A stretch of DNA of 64,000 nucleotides, from positions 3,098,001 through 3,162,000 of the forward strand of contig NZ_CP075191.1 of assembly GCF_020510625.1 (NCBI RefSeq), given 5' to 3'. Source of the stretch: Ferribacterium limneticum. Lineage in GTDB: Bacteria > Pseudomonadota > Gammaproteobacteria > Burkholderiales > Rhodocyclaceae. Numbering within the stretch: position 1 is the first letter of the stretch; the number at the start of each line of letters is the position of its first letter. Below are positions 17,869-26,969 of the stretch, one piece after another. A model generated the notes under the pieces. The model saw only the letters and a list, made by a program, of their open reading frames with translations, did no database searches and was not told the DNA's origin. The position numbers and the translations under genes are program-made.

Positions 17869-19082
17869 GCGCCATCGATCCAGTCATCCTTCTTCTTGAA
17901 AAGCTCCATGGCTCCAGTGCCACGATTGCTGCTACGTACCATAATGGCAGTATCCAGAAGACTGATGAAAACGCCAGAGACATCGCCAAGCTGTTGCAAA
18001 ATCGTCTTCTGTCGCCCTACATTCGCGAGGAATATCAGCTTCGCGCCAGCTTCCGCCAGTTCCTGAATGCGGCACTCAACACCGAGCGCCTATTCTCGAT
18101 TGGTGCCAACGTTGGAGAACGCTTTGAGCGGTTTGCAAAGCTGGTTGATGGATACTTCGTGGCCTTCAACGAAGGCAGAGATGCAGATTGCGAACGCTAC
18201 GAGGTGGAAACCCGTGAGGCAATCAGTGACATCGCGGATGCCATTGACGACGAACTGACGGTACTCCAATCCCATGTCGCCACAAAGTTTGCGACTGTCT
18301 CGACCATTGCCGAGAAGAAGAAGCAAAACATTCACTACCAGCGGCGAACGCAGCAATTGGTGGATTTGCTGGAGAGCTTCCATTTTTCCGATATCGACTC
18401 TCAGCTTAGCTGTCATGAAGAACTATCACTGTCATTCAAGTCGCTTTTGCTTGATCGCATTCCTGCTTTCCGAGAATCCCTTTGGTCGATTCTTGAAATA
18501 TTGAAGCAATACCTCTTTGAGTTCCGGAAAATTGAAGAACGTGCAAAGCGTGTTCGTGCCTTTGCCCTGCATCTCAATCGAAATCTCGATTGGGAGCCAA
18601 AGGATTGGGATGAGGTTGCCGTTCCGCAAGACTGGTTAAGTTGTGCGACGCCTTTGGAACTTCGTTGCTACCCGGACGTTGATGCACCGGAAGGCGAAGA
18701 ACTCCTGGCTGAGATCGCTCGCACTATTCCGGCGTACGATGCCAGTAAGACTAGAACGACAAGGCCTGCTGGACGCATTGAAGAGGACTCCGGCAACGAG
18801 GAGATCAAACCGCCTGAGTCTCCCATTCGGAAAGCAGTTCGAATCTTCTTCCGAAAAGCGATGATGTCGAATGAAGGTATTTCGGCAAGGAAATGGTGGG
18901 CTGCCAATCCTTCAATCATGGGCAACATCAACGAAGAAATTTGGCTTCTCCGCGTCCTGGCCGAACATGACAACAAGGGCAAGGATAGCGGCTGGGCAAT
19001 TCGCTTGATCAGTCGGCCAGACCCAGTGTTCGACGGGAACATTCTGATCAACGACGTAACTGTGTTGAAGAGAGCGGCGTAA
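17865..19082 (+). CDS. jetA: Wadjet kleisin-like subunit (JetA/MksF-like)
   Basis: The 405-aa protein is helical throughout, with an N-terminal winged-helix-like part (LQNRLLSPYIREEYQLR), central long helices (about 110-190) and a C-terminal winged-helix-like region (ISARKWWAANPSIMGNINEE). This matches the MukF/MksF plan of the kleisin that closes the SMC ring. It overlaps jetB by 4 bp and abuts jetD. Subtype cannot be fixed by eye. Confidence 0.75.
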   Translation: MSAIDPVILLLEKLHGSSATIAATYHNGSIQKTDENARDIAKLLQNRLLSPYIREEYQLRASFRQFLNAALNTERLFSIGANVGERFERFAKLVDGYFVAFNEGRDADCERYEVETREAISDIADAIDDELTVLQSHVATKFATVSTIAEKKKQNIHYQRRTQQLVDLLESFHFSDIDSQLSCHEELSLSFKSLLLDRIPAFRESLWSILEILKQYLFEFRKIEERAKRVRAFALHLNRNLDWEPKDWDEVAVPQDWLSCATPLELRCYPDVDAPEGEELLAEIARTIPAYDASKTRTTRPAGRIEEDSGNEEIKPPESPIRKAVRIFFRKAMMSNEGISARKWWAANPSIMGNINEEIWLLRVLAEHDNKGKDSGWAIRLISRPDPVFDGNILINDVTVLKRAA

Positions 19083-19936
19083 TGCTCGATCAAAAACTCG
19101 CTGAAGCCATGCAGCGCATTCTGTCCAAGGACGAAGAACGCTTCAAGCTGACCAAGACACTTGAGGCTCTTATCGAAACTGGTATCGGCACGAAGAGAGG
19201 CGGATCTGCTTACTTCACTGCCAAGGACAAGGAAGAAATTCGTTCTTGGTTGCAGGCCAAAGGTTTTGCAGTTGAGCAAGTCAATTTATCGGGCATGACA
19301 CGAAGCGAATGCCTTGCCCTGTCTCCGAACGAGAAGGCCGGTGGTGAGACTGTAAAGCGCAATCGTGTATCAATCAAAGCGTTGGCTGGCCAATCACTGG
19401 TCATTGGCGGCGAAGCGATCAACCTGCCTGCTGAAACCCATCTGGATGCCGATTGGAAGAAGATTGCAGACGCCCTTGGGCATCGCTGCATCCTGCTGGT
19501 AGAGAACTACGAAAACTTCAACCGGATTCACGAAACGACTTTCAAACTGCCTGTGGAATACCGTTCGCCCTTGATCGTGTATCGTGGCGACCCCCATGAA
19601 AGCCGTTTTGATCACGTTCTAAGATTCTTGGCGCAGGCTGAATTGCCGGTGCTAGCCTTCATGGATGCTGACCCGGCGGGCGTTGCCATCGCCTCCCTGC
19701 TCCCCAACCTCGTTGGTATGGTACTGCCGCAGCCAGATGTTCTCGAAGAGCAGCTACGCAACCCGCAGACAGCCAGGAAAGACCTATTCCTAGATCAGTA
19801 CACGATATACAGCCAGACTCTCGATAGTCTTGGCAGCGAGCATCCATGTCATCCAGTGTGGAAACTGATCTCGAAATGCGCAGCAGGTGTGGTTCAGGAG
19901 CGCTGGATACAAGAAGCTGTCAAAATTTTTGCTTGA
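19082..19936 (+). CDS. jetD: Wadjet TOPRIM nuclease (JetD/MksG-like)
   Basis: The 284-aa protein has a TOPRIM core: glutamate in ILLVENYENF near residue 140, then YRGDPHESRF and the acidic FMDADPAGVAIAS near 194. JetD is the subunit that cleaves DNA once the SMC motor stalls on a small circle. It starts in the last base of jetA's stop codon. It is shorter than the JetD of type I systems, with a reduced N-terminal arm domain, which together with gene order suggests another subtype. Confidence 0.82.
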   Translation: MLDQKLAEAMQRILSKDEERFKLTKTLEALIETGIGTKRGGSAYFTAKDKEEIRSWLQAKGFAVEQVNLSGMTRSECLALSPNEKAGGETVKRNRVSIKALAGQSLVIGGEAINLPAETHLDADWKKIADALGHRCILLVENYENFNRIHETTFKLPVEYRSPLIVYRGDPHESRFDHVLRFLAQAELPVLAFMDADPAGVAIASLLPNLVGMVLPQPDVLEEQLRNPQTARKDLFLDQYTIYSQTLDSLGSEHPCHPVWKLISKCAAGVVQERWIQEAVKIFA

Positions 19937-20523
19937 ATATGAGCACCATTCAAAACCCAACGAGCTATCTAGTCACCGCTGAGAATGACTTGCCTGTTCC
20001 AGGCATTACGGGCAAGGACTTGGTTCTGGCATGTAGTCCATCATAGGTAATTGCGGCGGATCGTGTCATCGCGGATCAATTTCTAACGTCATAGGCGACA
20101 AAAGAGCTGCCTTTGGCCGTTCGGCTGGCACGCCTTGTTGTGCGGCAACACACTCACAAATAAAAACCCAACAATCCGTCAGAACTCTCGATGTGCAGAA
20201 TGTCCATGACTCGTTCAAGATGGATGCCGAAATGATCTCTACCTTCTGTGTCCTCCATGCGCACAACGTCAAGTGATGGCTGGAACTGACGCATAACGGT
20301 CGATGTACATCTCGGCCAGTCGCTCGTCTGGCAATGGCGGATGCGCATGATGATTCAAGCACCACTAGCCAAATTTTCAGCTGCAGAATAATCCGATTTA
20401 ATTTATGCCATCATCACAGTATAACAACTGTAAACGTATGCTTACCAGATGCTCGATGTCGCAAGATGCTTTCCTGCGGGATTGGGCCAGCCCATCAAGA
20501 TACTGAACTGGAGGTTAAGTCCA
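19937..20523. other. Gene-poor interval after Wadjet
   Basis: A 587-bp stretch with no convincing gene. On the minus strand around 20280-20370 a short open piece reads HPPLPDERLAEMYIDRYASV and then stops, which looks like the tail of a decayed protein. An overlapping minus-strand frame (20154-20348) could encode 64 residues but has no support. Probably a junction between island modules. Confidence 0.4.
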
Positions 20524-21033
20524 ATGTCCAGCAAGCTCTCTCAGCAATTTGTCTCGCCTTGGTTGTTTTGGTTGGATTCGGCTGAACATCTATTGAGCCA
20601 CCCAGCAATCGCGCTGGCACCACACCGTTTGTGGCAATCCATCCTGCCCGGTTGGATCTTTGCGCAAAATGTCACCGTCAACTCGCAGAACTCATCATCC
20701 CCGGAAACCGAAGGGGCAATTCAATCGCAAGTCAGCTACGGGAAACAACTTGGCAAGGTAATTGATGCACTCAATGTACTGATAACGGTGGGGAACAATC
20801 CCGCCAAGACGGAAGACATAGATGCGCTAGAAGAGCTCAAAAAGCTATATCTCGACGTGAATAAAATTAAGGAGCTCATGGCCAATCCGCTTACTGCGAA
20901 AATCTGTGGTGATCTTGCCGCACTTCAGCAGAAAAATCCGGAAGCGTACGCAAAATTGCTCCAGTCCTTGAGCGAAAAACCAACGCCAGTCGCCAGAAAA
21001 TCTAGGCCGTCGGCGGCCAAAGCCAACGCTTGA
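20524..21033 (+). CDS. Hypothetical protein
   Basis: The 169-aa product starts MSSKLSQQFVSPWLFWLDSA. The N-terminal 40 residues are aromatic and amphipathic, the middle is helical, and the tail is basic (RKSRPSAAKANA). No family is recognised; the overall plan recalls small granule-associated or phasin-like proteins, but this is only an impression. ATG 20524 is chosen over an in-frame ATG 25 codons upstream, which would add an atypical start. The DUF4304 gene follows. Confidence 0.55.
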   Translation: MSSKLSQQFVSPWLFWLDSAEHLLSHPAIALAPHRLWQSILPGWIFAQNVTVNSQNSSSPETEGAIQSQVSYGKQLGKVIDALNVLITVGNNPAKTEDIDALEELKKLYLDVNKIKELMANPLTAKICGDLAALQQKNPEAYAKLLQSLSEKPTPVARKSRPSAAKANA

Positions 21034-21092
21034 TCAACGCCGAAGGCGTACCCTTTGAGCTCCGGTCGCGGTTCCCTTATTTCATAAGTCTT

Positions 21093-21545
21093 ATGAACGA
21101 CGAACGAAAAGCAATGGATGAGGCGCTGAGGAAACTGGTTCTTCCCCAACTGCATGCCCTCGGCTTCAAGGGCTCGCTGCCGCACTTTCGCCGCCTGGCC
21201 TCAGACGGCCTTGACGTACTGACATTTCAGTTCGATCGGCATGGTGGCGGCTTCGTGATCGAGGTGGCACGTTGTTCCCAAGAGGGGTTCACGACCACTT
21301 GGGGAAAGACGATTCCCTCAAACAAGGTCACTACCTGGGATTTGCCGTCAAGTTGGAGGCATCGCATTCAGCCGCTTTCGGGTAGCGGTACCGATTCCTG
21401 GTTCCGCTTTGAAAATGGGAATGTACGAGAGGCCGCAGTGGCGGTACTTGGCCAAATACCAAGAATCGAAATCTGGTTTCAATCTGAGCAGCAACCGGTC
21501 GTTTCAACAGACCGACCCAAAGCTACGATTTCGGGTACTAGTTGA
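21093..21545 (+). CDS. DUF4304 domain-containing protein
   Basis: The 150-aa protein matches DUF4304: MDEALRKLVLPQLHALGFKG at the N terminus, then FRRLASDGLDVLTFQFDRHG, VIEVARC and SSWRHRIQPL. Members are common in polymorphic-toxin and accessory loci and are of unknown function. ATG 21093 is used; an in-frame TTG at 21030 overlaps the upstream stop. Possibly co-transcribed with the preceding unknown gene. Confidence 0.75.
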   Translation: MNDERKAMDEALRKLVLPQLHALGFKGSLPHFRRLASDGLDVLTFQFDRHGGGFVIEVARCSQEGFTTTWGKTIPSNKVTTWDLPSSWRHRIQPLSGSGTDSWFRFENGNVREAAVAVLGQIPRIEIWFQSEQQPVVSTDRPKATISGTS

Positions 21546-21765
21546 CGGAAGCGCTTCTCATCGCCAACACCCTGTCTTGCCACTCTATCAGGGCGTGTTC
21601 TTCGAAGTGAAGCTGCAACGCCACTTTTTCAACCGGCTGGAGCATGAAATACCCGCCTGTCTTCGAAAATCTCGACTGGCTTTTTGCTAACAGCCTGTCT
21701 CTGACCTCGGCAGGTAAGGCTTTGGCTTTATCGACGTATTCCGGAAGCGGGCGAACGGTTTCCAT
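21538..21765 (-). CDS. Small hypothetical protein
   Basis: The 75-aa product starts METVRPLPEYVDKAKALPAE and reads like a real compact soluble protein with a balanced composition (VRDRLLAKSQSRFSKTGG, then VEKVALQLHFEEHAL). It converges on the DUF4304 gene with an 8-bp overlap. No family is recognised. It could still be a chance frame. Confidence 0.4.
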   Translation of the reverse strand: METVRPLPEYVDKAKALPAEVRDRLLAKSQSRFSKTGGYFMLQPVEKVALQLHFEEHALIEWQDRVLAMRSASVN

Positions 21766-22121
21766 TGGCTGATTCTCGCTGGTAAAGAAGGCTCTGTACC
21801 TGAGAGGCTATATGCTTGATAGCCCCAGAGCGGGTGATGTTCTACCTTTCCTTTGCCGTTGTCTAGCGTCAGAACTGCGTTATTCAACAACGTAGTTATC
21901 CACAGAATCCGTGGGTAATCCTGTGGATAAGTTGGTGTATTACAGCGTAGTAACAACTGCCTGCAAGGGCGCCGTTGGTGTTGCACAGAAGACAGGCAAG
22001 GGTCACTAAAAGAATGCCTGAGCGAGAGCGTTGAATACCGCACGATTGTAAACGTCTAACCGAGCGGCGCAATGCCGCTCCTGAACCCCTAGCTCTCGAC
22101 TTTTACCTTTTGATGGGCGTG
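21766..22121. other. Intergenic region with paired DnaA boxes
   Basis: A 356-bp gap without a supported gene. Its main feature is an inverted pair of consensus DnaA boxes at 21896-21904 and 21922-21930, described separately. The surrounding sequence is of moderate GC content with no obvious AT-rich unwinding element. Confidence 0.5.
21896..21930. promoter_or_regulatory. Inverted pair of perfect DnaA boxes
   Basis: TTATCCACA at 21896-21904 and its reverse complement TGTGGATAA at 21922-21930 are both perfect consensus DnaA boxes; the arms extend to 10 bp (TTATCCACAG / CTGTGGATAA) around a 15-nt spacer. It may be part of a replication origin, a DnaA-controlled site, or a hairpin. Confidence 0.5.
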
Positions 22122-23360
22122 TCAGCGATTCGGGCTTGCCTGACACACCGGCGGCAGTTGAGTGGCCTTCAACCCTTTGCCGTTCGTGCAATTCCAGATA
22201 ATTTCTCCATTGGCGCCACGCGAAGGCGCGTAAATCAGGTCGCCATGAGCGGTTGTCAGGGTCAGCACCATGGTATTGCTATCCATGTGCACGACAGTGC
22301 CATTCGGAAGTTCGTCGGCCACCCCTACAGATGCAAGGCTTGCGGGAATCTTCTGTTGGCTCAGGTAGTACTTCCCGAGCGCATCCCGTACAACCTCTGA
22401 TTGCTGGACAGTCGCGGTGAGCTTTGCCTTGACCGTGTAGTCCTGGTAAGCAGGGATCGCAATCGCTGCCAACAGACCGACCACGTATATCAGCATCAAC
22501 AGACCAAACCCGCCGCCCAGGCGGCCGGCATAAGGAATAAACGCCGCCAGCAAATAGGCGAAACCGTTGCGTGAAGGGAGTTCGGCGTTATGGTCGATCA
22601 CCCGTGCAGCGCGCTTGGTCAGCCAGGGGTAACCCGCCGTCAATTCGTGGAAGGACATCCAGAATCCGGTCGTATGGTGCATTTGCTTCAGGTAGGCCTT
22701 CATATCCAGATCCTGCCAGCGGAGGGCACCAGCGGAGAGTGCAGACAGTGAACGAGCGGCATGTTCCGGGGTCGAGCAGCAGGCAAGGCCATGGCGGTCA
22801 CAAGTACTTTCCCGAGAACGGGAATAGGCAGCACCAAGCAGCGGCAGCCAGAGAATGGGCCAGCGGAAAAGATGGCCGGTCAGATGCTTGCGCCGCAGGT
22901 GGCCAAGTTCGTGACCCAAGTAGAAACGCACGCCGTCCGGGTGGTCGGCCATGGCATCGACCACATCCGACAGTAAAACCACATATTGGGTACCGAGAAA
23001 CTTGGTTGCAAAGGCGTTCAGTCCGCCATTGCCGTTCAGCATGTAGGCCTGTGGGCGATCCTGAATTTCAAGGCGGTCGCAACAGAATGCGAACTGCTCG
23101 TAGAGGTCTGGGTATTGCTCATGGGTCAGCTCGACGCCATTGCCTTTGATGTAGGCGATCAGCGTAGATTGGAGAAACAGGTAAAGAACAAAGCCCACGG
23201 CCAGGCCGATGAGCGCAACACCGACTGTCCCGACAATCAACCCGGCCCAGGCCAGTAGCCCCAGCACCAGCGTGATCATCCCCAGTGTTTTTTCCTTCGG
23301 ATAAACGAGGTCGTTCATCGACAATGTATGCGCGCTAGCTGCCAGCGTGGCTTCAGACAT
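22122..23360 (-). CDS. M48-family metalloprotease fused to a type IV pilin-like domain
   Basis: The 412-aa protein has two parts. Residues 1-280 are an M48 peptidase: two N-terminal membrane segments (about 25-75), the zinc motif HELGHLRRKH near 151, and the third ligand region SRSRESTCDRHGLAC near 180. Residues 285-412 resemble a type IV major pilin: hydrophobic helix VVGLLAAIAIPAYQDYTVKA, then a pilin-like globular part ending with a cysteine pair (IIWNCTNG, LPPVCQAS). The order protease-then-pilin is unusual. The substrate is unknown; the domain could be a decoy, an anchor or a pilus-binding module. Confidence 0.85.
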   Translation of the reverse strand: MSEATLAASAHTLSMNDLVYPKEKTLGMITLVLGLLAWAGLIVGTVGVALIGLAVGFVLYLFLQSTLIAYIKGNGVELTHEQYPDLYEQFAFCCDRLEIQDRPQAYMLNGNGGLNAFATKFLGTQYVVLLSDVVDAMADHPDGVRFYLGHELGHLRRKHLTGHLFRWPILWLPLLGAAYSRSRESTCDRHGLACCSTPEHAARSLSALSAGALRWQDLDMKAYLKQMHHTTGFWMSFHELTAGYPWLTKRAARVIDHNAELPSRNGFAYLLAAFIPYAGRLGGGFGLLMLIYVVGLLAAIAIPAYQDYTVKAKLTATVQQSEVVRDALGKYYLSQQKIPASLASVGVADELPNGTVVHMDSNTMVLTLTTAHGDLIYAPSRGANGEIIWNCTNGKGLKATQLPPVCQASPNR

Positions 23361-23486
23361 CTTGCCTCTCCCTGTTAAGTCATTTTGGATATAACGATTG
23401 TACCATTGGCATTTTGTCGCCAGCCCGCCACTGGTCGCCTTCCCGTTCTCGCGCAGGTCTGGTGCATTGTCGGATTTTGGTATCGT

Positions 23487-24311
23487 TCATGATGCAGCCC
23501 GCCTAGGGACAAGAAGCCGCTGAAGTAGAAGTGTCCCGAGAAAAGCAAAGGTGAATGCAATGGCCCAGAAGGCAGGCGAAGGCTGCCACACCGCTCCCGA
23601 CTCCTGACTCAGGAAAGCAAAGTAGATGGCGGTAACGAGAGAGTTGTATGACGCATGAAGAAGTATGCACGGCCACAGCGAACGCGTTCGTTCGTACAGC
23701 CAGCCTAAGAAACAGCCAAGAGCAACACCGACGGCAAACTGATAAATATTGAGATGTGCCAATCCAAACAGGAATGCGGAAGCCAGGATTGCATTCCTAC
23801 GCGGGTACTGGTGGAGAAAACTACGGAGGATGATGCCGCGAAATAGCATTTCTTCAAGCACCGGGGCGACTAGGCATACGGTTACAACCGATGCTAGGCC
23901 GTTCGACATCATTTGGTCGAACATCGCTTGTTGCCAGCGTGCCAGCGGGAACAGTTGCTCAAGCACGCTTTGAAGTGTCCATACGGCGAGCCCTATCCCC
24001 GGGACGATGCAAAGAATTGGGATAGCAAGGATGCCCACCGTCGCCACTATGGAAGTTTTGGACGAGTGAAACAGCGCTGCATAGCTCATTCGTTTGTGGT
24101 GAAGCAGCGCACTGAACAAGACCCCGTTACCTAGCACGGCGATGACACCCAAGACATCTCGGGGATCGATACCAGAAATCGATTTCACGTCATGCAGCGC
24201 CGCACCGATCAAGAACTCGACGAGGAACAGTCCAACGACCAGAAAGGTCGCTTCGAACGCATTGGGGAAGGTTTCGTTTCGCTGTTCCATGGCAAGAAAT
24301 ATGGGGCGCAC
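23487..24311 (-). CDS. CPBP family intramembrane metalloprotease
   Basis: The 274-aa membrane protein has about eight hydrophobic segments and the CPBP (Rce1/Abi) motifs EEMLFRGIILRSF near residue 155 (EExxxR), FLFGLAHLNIYQF and a final HASYNS. Members cleave prenylated proteins or serve in bacteriocin self-immunity; the role here is unknown. It lies upstream of the M48 gene on the same strand, 126 bp away. Confidence 0.9.
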   Translation of the reverse strand: MRPIFLAMEQRNETFPNAFEATFLVVGLFLVEFLIGAALHDVKSISGIDPRDVLGVIAVLGNGVLFSALLHHKRMSYAALFHSSKTSIVATVGILAIPILCIVPGIGLAVWTLQSVLEQLFPLARWQQAMFDQMMSNGLASVVTVCLVAPVLEEMLFRGIILRSFLHQYPRRNAILASAFLFGLAHLNIYQFAVGVALGCFLGWLYERTRSLWPCILLHASYNSLVTAIYFAFLSQESGAVWQPSPAFWAIAFTFAFLGTLLLQRLLVPRRAAS

Positions 24312-24398
24312 TAACGTGCAAGGTATCCGGCTGCTGGAGCGTGGAGCACGAAGAAAACTGAGAAGTCTGGCTTCTCGGTGGTCCGATTGAGCGTCAGG

Positions 24399-24899
24399 CT
24401 AGCCATGCAAAGCAGCCTCGGCGATTTTCTGAACACGAGCCATTGTGATGCCGTGCTGCTGCTCAAGTGACAGCGGATGATCAGTGGGTTCCAGGGTAAT
24501 GGTGGGCCGCTCTCCAACGGGCATGGCTTGCAAAGTGGTCTTGAGGCTCAGCGTGGTTGGCTCATACGGAAGTGCACTCTGCAACCAGCCGAAATAGGGA
24601 GGTTCAGTTTCGCGCCCTTGGCTATGCCAGCGTTCGCAGGCACGAAGGAAGTTCTTCTCGCCCAGCGATACCCAGGCCAGCCAAATGAACGGTCCCGGCC
24701 CGTCGATCACGGGCAGAAGAATTCGTCCGAGAACAAAGAAGTGCTTGCCATCCAGCACACACTGATCGGATGTCAGTTCCGCGCGAGTGTTGCGCTCTTC
24801 CTCGGGCAGCGTAAGCCAAAGCTCGGGAGCGGCCGCCCCAAAGCACATTGGCAATTCATCGTGATGTTGCCCGCAAGTGGCACAAACGAAGCCAGTCAT
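24399..24899 (-). CDS. DUF2199 domain-containing protein
   Basis: The 166-aa protein begins MTGFVCATCGQHHDELPMCF, a zinc-ribbon-like CxxC followed by the DUF2199 pattern (SDQCVLDGKHFFVLGRILLP, then FIWLAWVSLGEKNFLR). Members are cytosolic, of unknown function, and frequent in accessory regions. It ends 87 bp before the CPBP gene on the same strand. Confidence 0.8.
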   Translation of the reverse strand: MTGFVCATCGQHHDELPMCFGAAAPELWLTLPEEERNTRAELTSDQCVLDGKHFFVLGRILLPVIDGPGPFIWLAWVSLGEKNFLRACERWHSQGRETEPPYFGWLQSALPYEPTTLSLKTTLQAMPVGERPTITLEPTDHPLSLEQQHGITMARVQKIAEAALHG

Positions 24900-25444
24900 T
24901 CTGGCGTCCAGCAGTTATTCAGTCGCTGAAACGTCCAGGCTGTTGCTAAAAATGCGGACACTATAGAATCGCCAAGAGGATTTTGAATGACATGGAGATT
25001 ATCCCGTTCGGATCTCCTTTTCAATCAGAAATCATACGGACGGCGCCTGTGTCTGCTTTGAAGCGATTTCTTGGGCGAAGGCTCCTGGTCGGGAGTGTGA
25101 ATTCGCCGTCGAATCCCTTAGCGGCCAATCACCGCACCGGCCAGTTTTAGCTTTAACCACTATCTGGCACCGTGCCCGAATTTGCACAGGCGTTCGATAA
25201 CAAATATTTTGGAGCACGCTAAGGTTTGTCGGGCCAAATAATGGCTCTGCTGACGTGATTCCAGAATCTTTCAGTCACATATCACCTCCATGAGAAGGTG
25301 ATCGACTGCCTCCAAACGTGGCAGATCGGCCAGATAAAATCATTGGCCGTGTAACACCTCGCTCCCAATCACGTTCAAATCAGCGAATGCCAGCAATGGT
25401 GTTCGCTGATTTCGTTCGTCCTTTCCATCCTCAGGAGTCAGACA
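24900..25444. other. Gene-free interval with a hairpin
   Basis: No convincing gene lies in this 545-bp stretch. The only clear structure is the 11-bp inverted repeat at 25377-25412, just before the zinc-ribbon gene. It probably holds the promoter of the following plus-strand module. Confidence 0.5.
25377..25412. repeat. Perfect 11-bp inverted repeat
   Basis: AAATCAGCGAA at 25377-25387 and TTCGCTGATTT at 25402-25412 flank a 14-nt loop, 32 bp before the next gene. No T-run follows on the plus strand, so a regulatory hairpin or operator is as likely as a terminator. Confidence 0.5.
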
Positions 25445-25795
25445 ATGAACATTCGATGTCCAAACTGTCACTCTGCACGTATCACAACCCGTAATCGCGC
25501 CAAAAAGACCGGTGGTCTCATTGGCACCGTCGGTGGCGCAGTGAGCGGCGCCGCCGGTGCCATTTCCGGTTGCGAAATTGGCATGACAGTCGGCCTGGTT
25601 GCTGGCCCGCCAGGCATGGTCGTCGGTAGCTTTCTTGGTGCCCTCATCGGCGCAATGTTCGGTGGTGCCACTGGTGGCTTGGCTGGCGCCCAGCTAGGAG
25701 AAGTCGTCGATCAACGGATTCTCGACAACTATCTCTGCCTTGCCTGCCGCTTTACCTTCAGCAGCAGCCAGCCTGTTGAAGCTCAATTTGAGTAA
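25445..25795 (+). CDS. Small glycine-zipper protein with split zinc ribbon
   Basis: The 116-aa protein opens with MNIRCPNCHSARITTRNR (CxxC) and ends with NYLCLACRFTF (CxxC), the two halves of a zinc ribbon. Between them, residues 22-90 are a Gly/Ala-rich glycine-zipper stretch (GGLIGTVGGAVSGAAGAISG) likely to insert in a membrane. Function is unknown. It heads the module of DUF932, YqaJ and RDF-like genes. Confidence 0.65.
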   Translation: MNIRCPNCHSARITTRNRAKKTGGLIGTVGGAVSGAAGAISGCEIGMTVGLVAGPPGMVVGSFLGALIGAMFGGATGGLAGAQLGEVVDQRILDNYLCLACRFTFSSSQPVEAQFE

Positions 25796-25964
25796 CACGC
25801 AATACGGCAAGCAGGCCATTCTCGCCTGATCCGCAAACGTCTGTCTCGTCCTGTGCAGACCTGATTCTCCACTTCTCGCAGTCTCTCCTCATCCCCTCGT
25901 GCTGACTTTCGCTGTTTGTCCTCAGCAGATTTGTCACGCCCGTAAATTATTGAAAGGAATTCCC

Positions 25965-26933
25965 ATGGCACACCTCGTTCAACAAATGGCCTATGTCGGC
26001 GCCGAACCTTGGCACGGTCTCGGCAATCATCTCCCCGCAAAACAACCACTCGAAGTCTGGCAAAAAGAAGCGGGCATGGACTGGACGATTCAAGAAACCC
26101 CGGTTCGTTTCATGGCCGACACCATCGGCACACTCGGCACCATCCACTCCTTTCCCGATCAGAAGGTTCTGTATCGCTCCGACAGCAAGGAAGCCTTGTC
26201 GGTTGTGTCCCAGCGCTATCAAGTCGTGCAACCGCGTGAAGTCCTGGAGTTCTACCGTGACCTGACCGAGATGTCGGGTTACGATCTGGAAACGGCTGGC
26301 GTCCTGAAAGGTGGCAAGAAGTTCTGGGCCTTGGCCAAGACCGGACAATCCACCACGCTCAAGGGTAACGATCAGGTGAACGGCTATCTGCTGCTCGCCA
26401 CTTCCTGTGACGGTACTTTGGCGACGACAGCCACACCGACCACGATCCGTGTCGTGTGTAATAACACCCTGACCATCGCCGTGAATGGCGCCACGCAAGC
26501 AATCAAGGTTCCGCACTCCACCCGTTTCGATCAGCAGGCAGTCAAGCAGCAACTCGGAATTGCTGTCGCGCAGTTTGATGGATTTATGTACCGCATGCGC
26601 ACCTTGGCCGAACGCAAGGTGAAGTCGCATGAAGCCATGAACTACTTCCTCCGAGTGCTCTGCGATGTCCAGCCTGGCAATGTCGAGTCGGCTGGTTTGG
26701 CCAATGAACGTGCGTTGAAGAAAGTACAAAGCCTGTACGACGGCCAAGGTCGAGGTGCTGAGCTCGATGCCGCCAAGGGAACTGCCTGGGGGTTGCTCAA
26801 CGCCGTGACGGAATACGTGGATCACGAACGCCGTGCTCGCAGCACGGAATATCGCATTGACTCAGCATGGTTTGGCCAAGGCGCAGTGCTCAAACAGCGA
26901 GCACTCGATACGGCCCTGCAACTCGTCGCCTGA
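25965..26933 (+). CDS. DUF932 (phage/plasmid-like) protein
   Basis: The 322-aa protein begins MAHLVQQMAYVGAEPWHGLG and matches the DUF932 / TIGR03299 family found on plasmids, phages and integrative elements, usually next to recombination genes. Typical blocks are PWHGLGNHLP, VVSQRYQVVQPREVLEFYRD and TPTTIRVVCNNTL. The start at 25965 is preceded by GAAAGGA. Its biochemical role is unknown, but the association with the YqaJ gene immediately after is recurrent. Confidence 0.85.
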   Translation: MAHLVQQMAYVGAEPWHGLGNHLPAKQPLEVWQKEAGMDWTIQETPVRFMADTIGTLGTIHSFPDQKVLYRSDSKEALSVVSQRYQVVQPREVLEFYRDLTEMSGYDLETAGVLKGGKKFWALAKTGQSTTLKGNDQVNGYLLLATSCDGTLATTATPTTIRVVCNNTLTIAVNGATQAIKVPHSTRFDQQAVKQQLGIAVAQFDGFMYRMRTLAERKVKSHEAMNYFLRVLCDVQPGNVESAGLANERALKKVQSLYDGQGRGAELDAAKGTAWGLLNAVTEYVDHERRARSTEYRIDSAWFGQGAVLKQRALDTALQLVA

Positions 26934-26969
26934 CATACCGAACCTCGTTTTTCTTCGCCCTGATGAATG

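Noticed and set aside
20154..20348. Possible 64-aa minus-strand protein after Wadjet
   Set aside because: No ribosome site or family; an overlapping frame in the same strand looks more like a decayed gene end, so neither was called.
25947..26825. 292-aa frame antisense to the DUF932 gene
   Set aside because: The plus-strand frame has clear family blocks and a good ribosome site; the antisense frame has none.
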